From: Bacteroidales bacterium
GTDB lineage: Bacteria > Bacteroidota > Bacteroidia > Bacteroidales > UBA932
DNA length: 64,000 bases
Direction: 5' to 3'
Assembly (NCBI GenBank): GCA_017429205.1
Contig: JAFRPH010000014.1
Coordinates: 1 to 64,000 of the forward strand
Made by a program: the position numbers and the translations under genes. Position 1 is the stretch's first letter. Every line of letters starts with the position of its first letter. Under the pieces are notes generated by a model. That model was given only the letters and a program-made list of their open reading frames with translations, searched no databases and had not been told where the DNA came from. Positions 53,901 through 61,970 of the stretch are shown here, in pieces.

Positions 53901-56900
53901 GGCCGCCTGCTTCCTGTCCACCAGGGACAGGCTGCGGAGCGGTGCCCCGGCATCGGCGGCAAAGGCGCTGACGGCCTTCACCACGCTCCGGGCGAGGCTC
54001 TGCATCATGGCCTCGCTGTACTTGCCGTTGTCATACTCGATGGCGACGGAAGGCTTACCCTCCACTTCGGTGATGTAGAAGGCGATCTTGAACTTGGGGA
54101 CGCCCAGTTCCATGGTCTCATCAACCTGCACCGGTTTTCCGCCCACGCGGTAGTCGCTGAGGACACCGATCTGGTAGGCAAACATGATGTCGGCCTTGAG
54201 GTCGTAGTCGGCGGCGATGCGGGCGAAAGGATAGTTTTCATGGGCAAGGGTCTGCTCGAAGGTGGCGGCGCTCTCGTGCAGGAACTCCTCCACGCGCTGG
54301 CCGCCGATCTTCGCACGGAGCGCCAGGGTGTTCACGAACATGCCCATGGTATTGGACACCTTCAGGTTGCTACGCCCGTTGGAGATGGTGGTGATGCACA
54401 CGTCGTCGCTGCCCGAGAAACGGGCCAGGCTGTAGAAGACGGCGCTCAGCAGGACGGCGGAAGGGTTGACGCCCTGGGCCTTGGCCAGCTGCTCGGCGTC
54501 CTTCCACACGAGCGGTTCGAACACGCGGCCGTTTTCTCCCTGCGGCCGGGGATTGGTCAGGTCCGGCGCCAGTTCCGTCACGCTCTCCACGTCGGCGAGG
54601 CGCTCCTGGAAGAAAGCGGCGGAGGCGGCGAAGTCTTCGCCCCCCTCGGCAGCTTTCTGCTCGGTGACAAACTGCGCATAGCTGCACATCTCGGGCTCGA
54701 TTTCCTTGCCGTCCAGGAGGTCGCAGAGCTCGTGAATGAAAAGGTCGTAGGAATAGCCGTCGCACACCAGGTGATGGATGTCGCAGTACAGGTACAGGTC
54801 CTTATCGGTCTTGACGATGGCATAGCGGAAGAGGCGCTCCTTCGCGAGGTTGAAGGGACGGACGAAGCCCTGGCGGAAGGCGAGGGCCTCCTCTTCGGTC
54901 ATCGTATACTCCTCCACCTCCACCGGCGCCTCGCGGTCGCCCATGACCTGGACGACGCCCGTTTCGTCGGTGACGAACTGGACGAAGAGGGCCGGATGGT
55001 TCGCCACGGCTTTCTGCACCGCCGTGCGCAGGGCATCGACCGTGACGCCCTCGGGAAGACGCAGGCACATCGGCGTGTTGTACAGCGTGGACATCGGGTT
55101 CTTCATGCACTCGAAATACACGCCCGTCTGGGAGTAGGACAACGGAACGGAGGCGGGAACTTCCGACGCGGCGGCCGGCTCCCGGGATGCGCCGGGGGCT
55201 GCGGCGGCCCCGGCCAGGACGGTCTGGGCGAGAATCTCATTCTCGATCGTCTGGATGCTTCCGCCGCCCGCTAGCAGCTTGGAATCCAGCTGGACGCCGA
55301 AGCGCTTGTAGATCTGCGTGGCCAGCTTGATCGCCAGGATGGAGGTAAGTCCGGCCATGCGGAGGTCCGTCGTCAGGCCGAAAGCGTCGGTATTCACGAC
55401 GGAGGCGACCATGTCCTTAAGCTCCTGCTCCAGGACATTGAGCGGGGCGTTGGATTCCTCCTCCGCCTCGATGCCGGCGCCGATGACCGGTTCGGGCAGG
55501 GCGCGGCGGTTCACCTTCTGGTTCTGGTTCAGCGGGATGGCGTCGATCTGCATCGTGGCCGCCGGGACCATGTAGGGCGGTTTCCGGTCCATGATGAAGG
55601 CGTTCAGGGCCTTGACATCGACCTTCTCGTCGGACACGACGTAGGCGGCGATGTACTTGCCGCCGGTCGGATACTCGAAGGCCTGCACCGTGGCGTCCTT
55701 GATGAGCGGGAACTCCCGGATGACCGCCTCCACTTCCTTGAGTTCGATGCGGAAACCGCGAATCTTCACCTGGCCGTCCTTCCGGCCCACGAATTCGATG
55801 TCCCCATTCCCGCGGTAGCGGACGACATCGCCGGTGCGGTACACCCGCTTGCCGTTCCAGTCCACAAAGGTCGCGGCCGTCTTCTCCGGCTGGTTCAGAT
55901 AGCCGGCGGCCACCTGCGGACCGGCGATGATCAATTCGCCCGAGGCGCCCCAGGGAAGCTGCTTCCCGTAGCGGTTGACGATGAACAGCTGCGCGTCGGC
56001 ATTGGGTTTGCCGATGGGGATGTTGGGTTCGTTCCTGTCGACATAATGGCTGCACACGTACACGGTCGTTTCCGTGGGTCCGTAGGCGTTGAGCAGGGCA
56101 TAGGACGGCGGATCCAGGCTCATGAGCTTCTCTCCGCCCGTTCCCAGCCACTTGAGGCCCGGGATGTCGGGGAAATTGAGCGCCAGCTGGGTGGCCATCT
56201 GGGTGGTCATGAACACGTGGGTCATCCCTTCCTTGACCAGATAGTCGTTCAATCCCGCGAGGTCGAAGCGGATGTCGTCCTGGATGATGTAGATGGTCGC
56301 TCCGGCCCAGACGCAGCTCCAGAGGTCCATCTGGAAGGCGTCGAAGCCGTAACCGGCATAGGTGGCGTAGCGCGAGCCGGCCTTCAGGCGGATGTTCCGG
56401 GTATTGAAGTCCACGAAGCTGCGGAAATTCTTCTCGGTGAGCATTACGCCCTTGGGCGTCCCCGTAGTGCCGCTGGTGTACAGGATCACGAGGGCGTCGT
56501 CGCCGTCATAGGCCGAGGCGTCCTCTTTCATGAAGGAAAGCCGCTCCTCGGGATAGCTGCTGTCCAGGGGAAGGGACGTGAGGCCAGCCTTGGCGATGGC
56601 GATGGGGGCCAGCACCATCTTTTCGTCGCGGGGGACGGAGAATCCCACCACGTGTTCGCCGCAGCGGACAGTATAGGACGGGTCGATGCTGTCGGTAAAC
56701 CGGTCCACCTCCGCGAAGGTGAGCCGCTTGTCGCCGGCCACGCAGAAAATGTCATTCGGACGCTCGGCGACATGCTGCCGGAAGCGCTCCACGAGGGTCG
56801 GGAGGGCGTCCGGAGACTGGAGTTCGGGATTCAGGCCGTTCAGCCAACGGACCTGCTCCGGCGTGGCGTATTCCAGTTCCTTCACCTTCTCCGCCGTCAT

Positions 56901-58121
56901 CATCGAACGGAGGACGGCCCCGTAACTCTTGGCCAGCTCTTCCATGAACGCATCCGCGTAATCGGCGCTGTCATAGGCGAACTTGAGGGAAAAGACGCCG
57001 TCGGTCTCGAACAGTTCGGCGCAAAGCTTCCAGCCCGGTGCCGGCTGCCGCAGATCCTCGTAATGCACGGGATCCTCCCCGAAGTGCAGGCCGCGCTTGC
57101 TGTTCAGGACGGAGCCCTGGTACACGAAGGCGACCTGGTTGTTCAGGCCGAGGTCCTTCACGGCATCCTGATAGGCGTAGAACTGCAACTCCTGGGTCTT
57201 GTTCATCTGGGCAGAGAGGGCGGAGAACACTTCACCCAGCGTCAGGTCCCCTCCCGCCTGGACGAACACGGGCAGGGTATGGACCATCATCGTGACGGTG
57301 GGCAGGGTCCGTCGCTCGCCGCGACCGAAATAGACGGTGCACCAGGAGGCCTTGTCCTCGGCGCTGTAGGCCGCGAGGAGCAGGCCCCAGGCCGCCTGCA
57401 TCAGCGTGCTTTCACCGACATCCCACTTGCGCATGATTTCCTGGATGTCTTCCTTGGCGATGTCCAGCGGGAAGTGCGTGTAGTTCATCCGGGACGGCGT
57501 ACCGGCCTGCGTGCTCTGCGGCAGCGGCAGGGAATCCGTCTCGACCGCATCGCAGAAGGTCTTCGCATACCAGTCCCGCGCCTCGGCCATCCGGGCCTCG
57601 TCCGCGCGCAGCGCCTCTTCCTCGAGGGCGAGGGTCCCGCCGTCCACTCCTTCGCCGGAGGGTTTCTTCCCGTTGAAGCAGCGCTCGATCTCCCGAAGCA
57701 TCAGCACGAGGGAGAATCCGTCGCAAAGGACATGGTGGAAATCGACATAAAGCCAGGATTTCCCTTCGGCCCCCTGATAGACGGCGCAGCGGTACAGCCG
57801 CTCCCCGTAGATGTCCATGGCGGCGCCCAGGGCGGGCTCCACCTCGTCCAGCGTACGGACGGAGATCACCGGAACCGCCTCCTCCTTGGACGGGAAGCTA
57901 CCGCTCTCCACACAGGGTGTCCCCTCCCCGTCCACGACGATGCGGGAGGCCAGGGACGGATGGGCGCAGAGAGCATCATAGACAGCGCTCCGCACTTTTT
58001 CCAGGTCCACGTCCGAGGGAAGGTCGAACAGAACGGGGTTCTGATAATTCGCCGGGGTGTCGGAAGACGTCACACAGGCATAGTAGATGCCCTGCTGGCT
58101 TTGGGAGAGGGGAAATCTCAT
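50946..58121 (-). CDS. Two-module nonribosomal peptide synthetase with terminal reductase
   Basis: 2391 residues, C-A-T-C-A-T-R. C1 (about 1-420) has HHVLCDG at 129-135. A1 (about 440-880) has ILYTSGTTGTPKG and YRTGDVV. T1 carries its Ser near 926 in the unusual MAGLTSIL context. C2 (about 985-1420) has HHLVCDG near 1116. A2 (about 1455-1890) has LLYTSGSTGQPKG. T2 has FFELGGTSL, Ser near 1947. The thioester reductase (about 2010-2391) has GATGYLG and the catalytic Y-x3-K at about 2189-2193. No thioesterase, epimerase or methyltransferase is present. The N-terminal C domain suggests N-acylation of the first residue or a starter use. Hand-aligned specificity positions begin D-A-M-F in both A domains, so similar hydrophobic residues are possible, but I cannot assign them. 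Expected product: a dipeptide aldehyde or alcohol, possibly N-acylated or cyclised to a pyrazinone. Confidence 0.93.
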   Translation of the reverse strand: MRFPLSQSQQGIYYACVTSSDTPANYQNPVLFDLPSDVDLEKVRSAVYDALCAHPSLASRIVVDGEGTPCVESGSFPSKEEAVPVISVRTLDEVEPALGAAMDIYGERLYRCAVYQGAEGKSWLYVDFHHVLCDGFSLVLMLREIERCFNGKKPSGEGVDGGTLALEEEALRADEARMAEARDWYAKTFCDAVETDSLPLPQSTQAGTPSRMNYTHFPLDIAKEDIQEIMRKWDVGESTLMQAAWGLLLAAYSAEDKASWCTVYFGRGERRTLPTVTMMVHTLPVFVQAGGDLTLGEVFSALSAQMNKTQELQFYAYQDAVKDLGLNNQVAFVYQGSVLNSKRGLHFGEDPVHYEDLRQPAPGWKLCAELFETDGVFSLKFAYDSADYADAFMEELAKSYGAVLRSMMTAEKVKELEYATPEQVRWLNGLNPELQSPDALPTLVERFRQHVAERPNDIFCVAGDKRLTFAEVDRFTDSIDPSYTVRCGEHVVGFSVPRDEKMVLAPIAIAKAGLTSLPLDSSYPEERLSFMKEDASAYDGDDALVILYTSGTTGTPKGVMLTEKNFRSFVDFNTRNIRLKAGSRYATYAGYGFDAFQMDLWSCVWAGATIYIIQDDIRFDLAGLNDYLVKEGMTHVFMTTQMATQLALNFPDIPGLKWLGTGGEKLMSLDPPSYALLNAYGPTETTVYVCSHYVDRNEPNIPIGKPNADAQLFIVNRYGKQLPWGASGELIIAGPQVAAGYLNQPEKTAATFVDWNGKRVYRTGDVVRYRGNGDIEFVGRKDGQVKIRGFRIELKEVEAVIREFPLIKDATVQAFEYPTGGKYIAAYVVSDEKVDVKALNAFIMDRKPPYMVPAATMQIDAIPLNQNQKVNRRALPEPVIGAGIEAEEESNAPLNVLEQELKDMVASVVNTDAFGLTTDLRMAGLTSILAIKLATQIYKRFGVQLDSKLLAGGGSIQTIENEILAQTVLAGAAAAPGASREPAAASEVPASVPLSYSQTGVYFECMKNPMSTLYNTPMCLRLPEGVTVDALRTAVQKAVANHPALFVQFVTDETGVVQVMGDREAPVEVEEYTMTEEEALAFRQGFVRPFNLAKERLFRYAIVKTDKDLYLYCDIHHLVCDGYSYDLFIHELCDLLDGKEIEPEMCSYAQFVTEQKAAEGGEDFAASAAFFQERLADVESVTELAPDLTNPRPQGENGRVFEPLVWKDAEQLAKAQGVNPSAVLLSAVFYSLARFSGSDDVCITTISNGRSNLKVSNTMGMFVNTLALRAKIGGQRVEEFLHESAATFEQTLAHENYPFARIAADYDLKADIMFAYQIGVLSDYRVGGKPVQVDETMELGVPKFKIAFYITEVEGKPSVAIEYDNGKYSEAMMQSLARSVVKAVSAFAADAGAPLRSLSLVDRKQAALLDGFNATDVDYDSAQTIVSLFRAQAAETPDNLAVVYHDVRLTYREVDEKTDAIAAQVRKIAGEGPETVVSILIGRSEWMVLSALGVLKSGCAYQPLDPSYPAERLNFMMQDASAKLLIAEEELLEKVDYQGPVLLTRELADVRPESGAAGRDPRPEDLFILLYTSGSTGQPKGCQLEHRNLVAFCHWYRRYYGLKPGDKVAAYASFGFDACMMDMYPALTTGAAVVIVGDDIRLNLPDLNKYFDEEGVTHSFMTTQVGCQFAMNCENHSLRHLSVGGEKVLPLTPPANYQFHNGYGPTECTIFTTTYPMKEFEQNAPIGKPLDNLRLFIVDKDMNRLPLGAVGELLVSGPQVSRGYLNLPEKTAETFIDWNGLRCYRTGDVVRYLPDGNIQFVGRSDGQVKIRGFRIELKEVEAVIREFKGIQDATVQAFDYPNGGKFIAAYIVSDEKVDVQALNAFIKERKPPYMVPAATMQIDAIPLNQNQKVNRRALPAPQIQVEEREYVAPEGELEKLFCDIFAGILSLDKVGATDNFFELGGTSLMVTKVIIEADKAGKHVAYGEVFDHPTPRLLAQFVSGAAPSAGTDTVVESFDYSGIDAILPRNNVKTFLEGERQTLGNVLLTGATGYLGIHLLRELIDSDATTITCLVRSKSQEAAERRLKNLLFYYFETSFPDLFGKRLFVVCGDVTADFGKSIPEGYPAIDTVFNSAANVKHFSKGTDIEDVNIGGARRCVEFCLRNHARLVHISTTSVGEIWIDRGDGSPVPQLDERKLWFGQFLDNRYIHSKFLAERLILEAVAHHGLSAKVMRVGNLAPRSSDGEFQANFNSNSYMGRLKVFHILGCCPVDSYDEPTEMSPIDETAKAVVLLASTPKDCTVFQPFNNHTELLGDVLTVMEKEGGSMRFVEVGEFQQAVAMAGQDPEKAKLLAAMLAYQDVAHGQRALTIERDNRYTCNVLHRLGFSWSDTSSEYITQMIRQIAAFGFFE
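52438..52487 (-). repeat. NRPS internal repeat, A2 copy
   Basis: 50 bases identical to 55507-55556, at the end of the A domain (encoding TMQIDAIPLNQNQKVNR). The surrounding 350 bases are also highly similar. Confidence 0.85.
55507..55556 (-). repeat. NRPS internal repeat, A1 copy
   Basis: Partner of 52438-52487. Similarity spans the whole C-terminal A subdomain (DGQVKIRGFRIELKEVEAV is shared). Confidence 0.85.
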
Positions 58122-58193
58122 GATTATCGGTGTCTAAAAATTAGCAGGTTAGTCGTCGTTGCGATGTATTATGTAAAAATAGAGATAAATTTT

Positions 58194-58201
58194 TATTTTT
58201 G
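58194..58201 (+). promoter_or_regulatory. -7 element near the PPTase start
   Basis: TATTTTTG, an exact TAnnTTTG, only four bases before the GTG at 58206. If real, the message is leaderless or the start lies elsewhere. No convincing -33 box. Confidence 0.5.
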
Positions 58202-58205
58202 CAAT

Positions 58206-58820
58206 GTGATTTACCTGAAAGAACACCCGGAAGATCTGAATATCACCCTGGCACTCAACCAAGTAGGCCCGCAGCGTCGCGAAGCCGCCCTGCGTTATGT
58301 GCATGAAATCGACCGCAAGCTTTCCCTCGCCGCCTTCCTGCTGCTGATGGAAGGGCTGGAAAAGGAGTACGGCATCACGGAGCCGCCGGTCCTCGCCTTC
58401 GGCCCCCATGGGAAACCCTTCCTCCGGGATGAGCCCCGGATCCATTTCAACCTGAGCCACTGCCCCTGCGCCGCCCTCTGCGTGATCGGCGATGCCCCGG
58501 TGGGCTGCGACATCGAGCGGGTGGAAACGCCCCTGGACATGGATTTGCTCCATCATTGCTGCAGCCCTGCGGAACAGGCGTCCATCCTGGCTTCAGAACG
58601 TCCCGAAATCGCTTTCTACACGCTCTGGACCCGCAAGGAAGCCTTCCTCAAATGGAACGGAGAAGGGCTCACCGACCACCTTCCGGAACTGCTCTCGTCC
58701 CCCGGAGCCGCCTCGGCGCATTTTGAAAGCTTCCTCTCGCCGGACGCATCCTACGTCTATACCCTCTGCCGGATGACACAACAACCCCTGTTTTCTCCGG
58801 GTACTGACCGTACACGGTGA
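58206..58820 (+). CDS. Sfp-type 4'-phosphopantetheinyl transferase
   Basis: 204 residues with a GTG start; an in-frame ATG at 58164 (MYYVKIEIN) is an alternative. Shows the family motifs RIHFNLSHC, VGCDIERVE (metal-binding Asp and Glu) and FYTLWTRKEAFLKWNGEGL. It transfers the phosphopantetheine arm from CoA to carrier-protein serines. Placed divergently 84 bases from the NRPS start, so it most likely activates T1 and T2 of that enzyme. The last codons form half of a hairpin shared with the convergent gene end. Confidence 0.9.
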   Translation: MIYLKEHPEDLNITLALNQVGPQRREAALRYVHEIDRKLSLAAFLLLMEGLEKEYGITEPPVLAFGPHGKPFLRDEPRIHFNLSHCPCAALCVIGDAPVGCDIERVETPLDMDLLHHCCSPAEQASILASERPEIAFYTLWTRKEAFLKWNGEGLTDHLPELLSSPGAASAHFESFLSPDASYVYTLCRMTQQPLFSPGTDRTR

Positions 58821-58829
58821 AAACAGGGG
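58785..58829. terminator. Hairpin at the convergent gene ends
   Basis: CCCCTGTTTTC at 58785-58795 is perfectly inverted at 58819-58829. It overlaps the PPTase stop and lies before the DUF1015 stop. No clear U tract, so termination is inferred. Confidence 0.5.
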
Positions 58830-58847
58830 CGTGCGTGCAAAGTCAGG

Positions 58848-60110
58848 CTACACCAGCTCGTGGATGGCCAGACCGCTGCGGAGCTTGGGCTCGAACCAGG
58901 TGGTCTTGGGCGGCATGATGTTGCCGGTGTCGGCGATATTGATGAGCTGCTGCATGGAGACCGGGTACAGGGCGAAGGCGACCTTCATCTCGCCGGAGTC
59001 CACGCGGCGGGCGAGTTCGCCGAGTCCGCGGATACCGCCGACGAAGTCGATGCGCTTGTCGGTACGGAGATCCTTGATGCCCAGCAGTTTGTCCAGCACG
59101 AGGTTCGACAGGATCGTGACGTCCAGGACGCCGATCGGATCGTTGTCGTCATAGCGGCCGGGCTTGGCGGTGAGGCTGTACCACTTGTCACCCAGGTACA
59201 TGGAGAAGTTGTGGAGGGCGGTCGGGGCAAAGGGCTTAGCCGAACGGCCGCAGCGTGGTTTGGTGGCGAGGCTCACTTCGAAATCCTCTTCCAGGGCCTT
59301 CAGGAAGTCTTCCGGCGTGTATCCATTCAGGTCCTTCACGACGCGGTTGTAGTCGATGATGGCGAGTTCACTCTCCGGGAAACACACGGCCATGAAATAG
59401 TTGTACTCCTCGTTGCCGGTATGGTTCGGGTTCTGGGCCCGCTTTTCTGCTCCCACGCGGGCGGCGGCGGCAGTGCGGTGGTGGCCGTCGGCGACGTAGA
59501 AGGCATCGACCTGCGTGGTGAAGAGTTCCGTGATGCGGGCGATGGTGGCGTCGTCGTCGATCACCCAGAAAGTGTGGGTGAACTTGTTCTCGTCCACGAA
59601 CTTGTATTCGGGCTTGCCGGCGGCCGCCTTGGCGACGATGGCGGCGAGTTCCGCATTGTCCTTATAGGCGAAAAAGACCGGTTCGATGTTCGCATTCTGG
59701 ATGCGGACGTGGATCATGCGGTCGTCTTCCTTGTCCTTGCGGGTAAGCTCGTGCTTCTTGATGATGCCCTCGGCATAGTCGTCGGTATGGGCGCACAGGA
59801 CAAGGCCGTACTGGGTGCGCTTGCCCATCGTCTGCGCATAGACATAGTACATCGGCTTCGGATCCTGGACCAGCCATCCTTTGGCACGCCAGGCCTTGAA
59901 GTTCTCCACGGCCTTGTCGTAAGTACGCTGCTCGTGTTCGCCGGCGATGGGGGTGAAGTCAATCTCCGGTTTGGTGATGTGCAGGAGGGATTTTTCCCCG
60001 GCCATCGCGAGGGCCTCTTCGGAATTCAGGACGTCATACGGCGGGGCGGCCACTTCGGTGACCAGGTTTTTCGGCGGACGGATGGCCGCAAAGGGTTTTA
60101 CTCTTACCAT
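58848..60110 (-). CDS. DUF1015 protein, serine-pathway associated
   Basis: 420 residues from the ATG at 60110 (MVRVKPFAAIRPPKNLVTEVAAPPYDVL), a full-length DUF1015 protein. Landmarks: PPYDV, FYVADGHHRTAAAARVG (a ParB/SerK-like GHHR motif that in relatives binds a nucleotide), and MAVCFPESELAIIDYNRVV. In Bacteroidales this family usually follows serC and serA; here those genes lie upstream on the same strand but are separated by two opposite-strand genes. A kinase-like role in serine metabolism is suggested by the SerK relationship but not shown. Confidence 0.85.
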   Translation of the reverse strand: MVRVKPFAAIRPPKNLVTEVAAPPYDVLNSEEALAMAGEKSLLHITKPEIDFTPIAGEHEQRTYDKAVENFKAWRAKGWLVQDPKPMYYVYAQTMGKRTQYGLVLCAHTDDYAEGIIKKHELTRKDKEDDRMIHVRIQNANIEPVFFAYKDNAELAAIVAKAAAGKPEYKFVDENKFTHTFWVIDDDATIARITELFTTQVDAFYVADGHHRTAAAARVGAEKRAQNPNHTGNEEYNYFMAVCFPESELAIIDYNRVVKDLNGYTPEDFLKALEEDFEVSLATKPRCGRSAKPFAPTALHNFSMYLGDKWYSLTAKPGRYDDNDPIGVLDVTILSNLVLDKLLGIKDLRTDKRIDFVGGIRGLGELARRVDSGEMKVAFALYPVSMQQLINIADTGNIMPPKTTWFEPKLRSGLAIHELV

Positions 60111-60143
60111 GTCGGTTTCGGTTTGTGTTTGGTTATTAGTTTT

Positions 60144-60151
60144 CAAAGATA
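60144..60151 (-). promoter_or_regulatory. -7 element of the DUF1015 gene
   Basis: Minus-strand TATCTTTG, 33 bases upstream of the 60110 start. It gives the gene its own promoter now that it is separated from serA. Confidence 0.6.
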
Positions 60152-60352
60152 GCCTTTTTTCTGCAATAATATGCGGTTTCCGCTGAAAAAAAGGAGGCCC
60201 CATCCGCCCTCTGCGCAGCCAGGATGGCGATTTGGAACCTTATCCGTCCGCTTTTTGCGTAAACGGCTGTTCCTCCTTACCTTGCCCCGTCACCTGCTGA
60301 CCGGGGAAGCGGCGCCCCGCCATTCGTCCGCATTAACATTAAGTATCTGTCT

Positions 60353-60763
60353 ATGAAGAGCTTTTTCCTGACACCCGAACAGTACGGGACCCTGAAAGCC
60401 CGTTATGCCAAGTTCAATGAACCCTGGACGGCCGACGAGGCCGACGAACTCCGCCGGATGGCGGAAGACGGGGTATCGCGCGAAGAAATGTCGCAGCAAC
60501 TCGGCCGCACTCCCAACGCCGTGAAAATGAAGCTCCAGTCCCTGGGGCTTTACGTGCCGAAACCTGCCGCCAGGCCGTGGACGGAAGAGGACGACGCGTC
60601 GCTTGTCCGGCAATACATCGCCGGCACCCCCTTCTCCGAACTCGCCGCCGCCTTCGGCCGAACCGAAAACGCCATTATCTCCCGCCTCGTCCGCCTCCGC
60701 GCCGGACTGCGGACGGAAAGCGCGCCAGAGGAAGCGCCGGGCAGGGTCCCTGTTGCGGAGTAA
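60353..60763 (+). CDS. Two-repeat Myb/SANT-like DNA-binding protein
   Basis: 136 residues with two tandem helix-turn-helix repeats of about 45 residues: PWTADEADELRRMAEDGVSR...LGRTPNAVKMKLQSLGL (about 25-67) and PWTEEDDASLVRQYIAGTPF...FGRTENAIISRLVRLRAGL (about 74-118). Each begins with a PWT and ends with a GRT-x-NA recognition-type helix. It has an acidic/Pro tail and no other domain. Probably a small DNA-binding protein. It is divergent from DUF1015 and upstream of the transposase; whether it belongs with the mobile element is open. Confidence 0.75.
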   Translation: MKSFFLTPEQYGTLKARYAKFNEPWTADEADELRRMAEDGVSREEMSQQLGRTPNAVKMKLQSLGLYVPKPAARPWTEEDDASLVRQYIAGTPFSELAAAFGRTENAIISRLVRLRAGLRTESAPEEAPGRVPVAE

Positions 60764-60839
60764 CTGATGCCTCCGGGAGGGTCTGCTTCGGAGAGTCCTA
60801 TAATGCACTATAAATCAATGAGTTATATTTTATCTCCCG

Positions 60840-60869
60840 GCAGACCTCCTTTTTTTCCGGCAGGTCTGC
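60840..60869. repeat. REP-like palindrome left of the transposase
   Basis: GCAGACCT (60840-60847) and AGGTCTGC (60862-60869), an 8-bp stem, with related GGTCTGC and CTGCAGACC fragments at about 60780 and 60921. Confidence 0.6.
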
Positions 60870-60949
60870 AAAACAGTGTTTTATAACCATCTATCAATCA
60901 ATTATTTCCAATAAACACCCCTGCAGACCCCAAAAGCGCAGGAAGAAGT

Positions 60950-61837
60950 ATGCTCATCCGTTATTTCAAAGATCCCATCCCCGGACGGGAAGGAGTTTTT
61001 ATGTTCACTTCCGACCATCAGCTCAGGCAGTTGATTTTCCGGTCGGCAAGCGATTTTTCCTATGGTGTAAATACGCTGGCAATCGGGACGCTGAAATACA
61101 AAGTCCGCGTCCTGTGCTATACCCTGATGAACAACCACCTGCACCTGCTTGTCTTGGGGCGCTACGAAGAATGTCTGGCTTATTTCCGATGGATTTTGCT
61201 CCGGCTGGCACAGATGCTGAAGGCCCGATACGGAATCAACGGCGTCCTGAAAGCGGACGCAGCCGATGTCCAATATGTCACGGACCGTCAGATGCTTTTG
61301 AACGAAGTGGCCTACTTGCTCAGAAACTCCTTCAAGGCACAGATCGACAGTCCTTTTTCATACCCCTGGGCACCCTTCGAAGTGTATTTCAATCCCTACC
61401 TGGACAGTATACGGGGCGAACGTTTTCCCAGTACCGACGTCGCCAAAAGGATTTTGGGGACCCATGCCCTCATACCGGAGGACTGGGAACACAGAAATGG
61501 AACGATTCTGAACAAATGCTTTGTTGATTACCGGACCGCCGAACGCTTGATCGGTTCCGGTTACGCACTGTTCAACCGGATCCGAAAGTTCGACACCGAG
61601 TCCATTATCGCCCAATCACATGGCATTGAAGAGTCGTTGACCTTCACGGACAACGAGTTGCAGGAGAAGATCCGGTCAGTCTGTCAGAATGAACTGCATG
61701 TAGACTCTCCGCATCAGTTGGGACGCAAAGACTTGCTCCGGCTGGCCCGGACCCTGGCCAACCGGTTTTCTGCCACAAAGAAGCAGATTTCCCGGCTGCT
61801 TGGCATCGCCTCTGACGTACTGGACAACATCCTGTGA
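60950..61837 (+). CDS. Y1/RAYT-type transposase
   Basis: 295 residues. IS200-like/REP-associated tyrosine transposase with the HUH motif in CYTLMNNHLHLLVLG (about residues 60-74), followed by a helix with RYEECLAYFRWILLR. The C-terminal 120 residues (DELHVDSPHQLGRKDLLRLARTLANRF...SRLLGIASDVLDNIL type) resemble a DnaA/Xre-like DNA-binding tail. Such single-copy enzymes act on short palindromes rather than on full insertion sequences, and palindromes flank it here. It sits, with the Myb-like gene, between serA and DUF1015, on the opposite strand, so it appears to be an insertion into an ancestral serC-serA-DUF1015 operon. Confidence 0.82.
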   Translation: MLIRYFKDPIPGREGVFMFTSDHQLRQLIFRSASDFSYGVNTLAIGTLKYKVRVLCYTLMNNHLHLLVLGRYEECLAYFRWILLRLAQMLKARYGINGVLKADAADVQYVTDRQMLLNEVAYLLRNSFKAQIDSPFSYPWAPFEVYFNPYLDSIRGERFPSTDVAKRILGTHALIPEDWEHRNGTILNKCFVDYRTAERLIGSGYALFNRIRKFDTESIIAQSHGIEESLTFTDNELQEKIRSVCQNELHVDSPHQLGRKDLLRLARTLANRFSATKKQISRLLGIASDVLDNIL

Positions 61838-61859
61838 AGAGGTCCGCGGAGTGACCTCT
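61838..61859 (+). repeat. Hairpin directly after the transposase
   Basis: AGAGGTC (61838-61844) with GACCTCT (61853-61859), starting on the base after the stop codon. Could be a terminator or the right-hand palindrome of the element. TGCAAAACAG follows at 61885-61894 and also occurs at 60867-60876 on the left. Confidence 0.55.
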
Positions 61860-61970
61860 CATAACCCACTGATTCCCAACCGATTGCAAAACAGCCATCC
61901 GCAAACCCCTTGAAATAATGGCAGATCTGCGGGTTAGCCTTTCGTACTCATTTGATTTACAACGAATTAC

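Noticed and set aside
50517..55274. An open frame of about 1585 codons on the plus strand opposite the NRPS and phosphatase
   Set aside because: Same shadow effect; it runs antisense through clear A, T, C and reductase motifs.
56046..58205. Long N-terminal extension of the PPTase frame antisense to the NRPS
   Set aside because: Only the part after about 58206 shows PPTase motifs and a normal family length; the extension is antisense to C1 and A1.
60840..61859. A complete insertion sequence around the transposase
   Set aside because: No matching terminal inverted repeats or target duplication were found; only REP-like palindromes and a 10-base direct match, as expected for RAYT-type enzymes.
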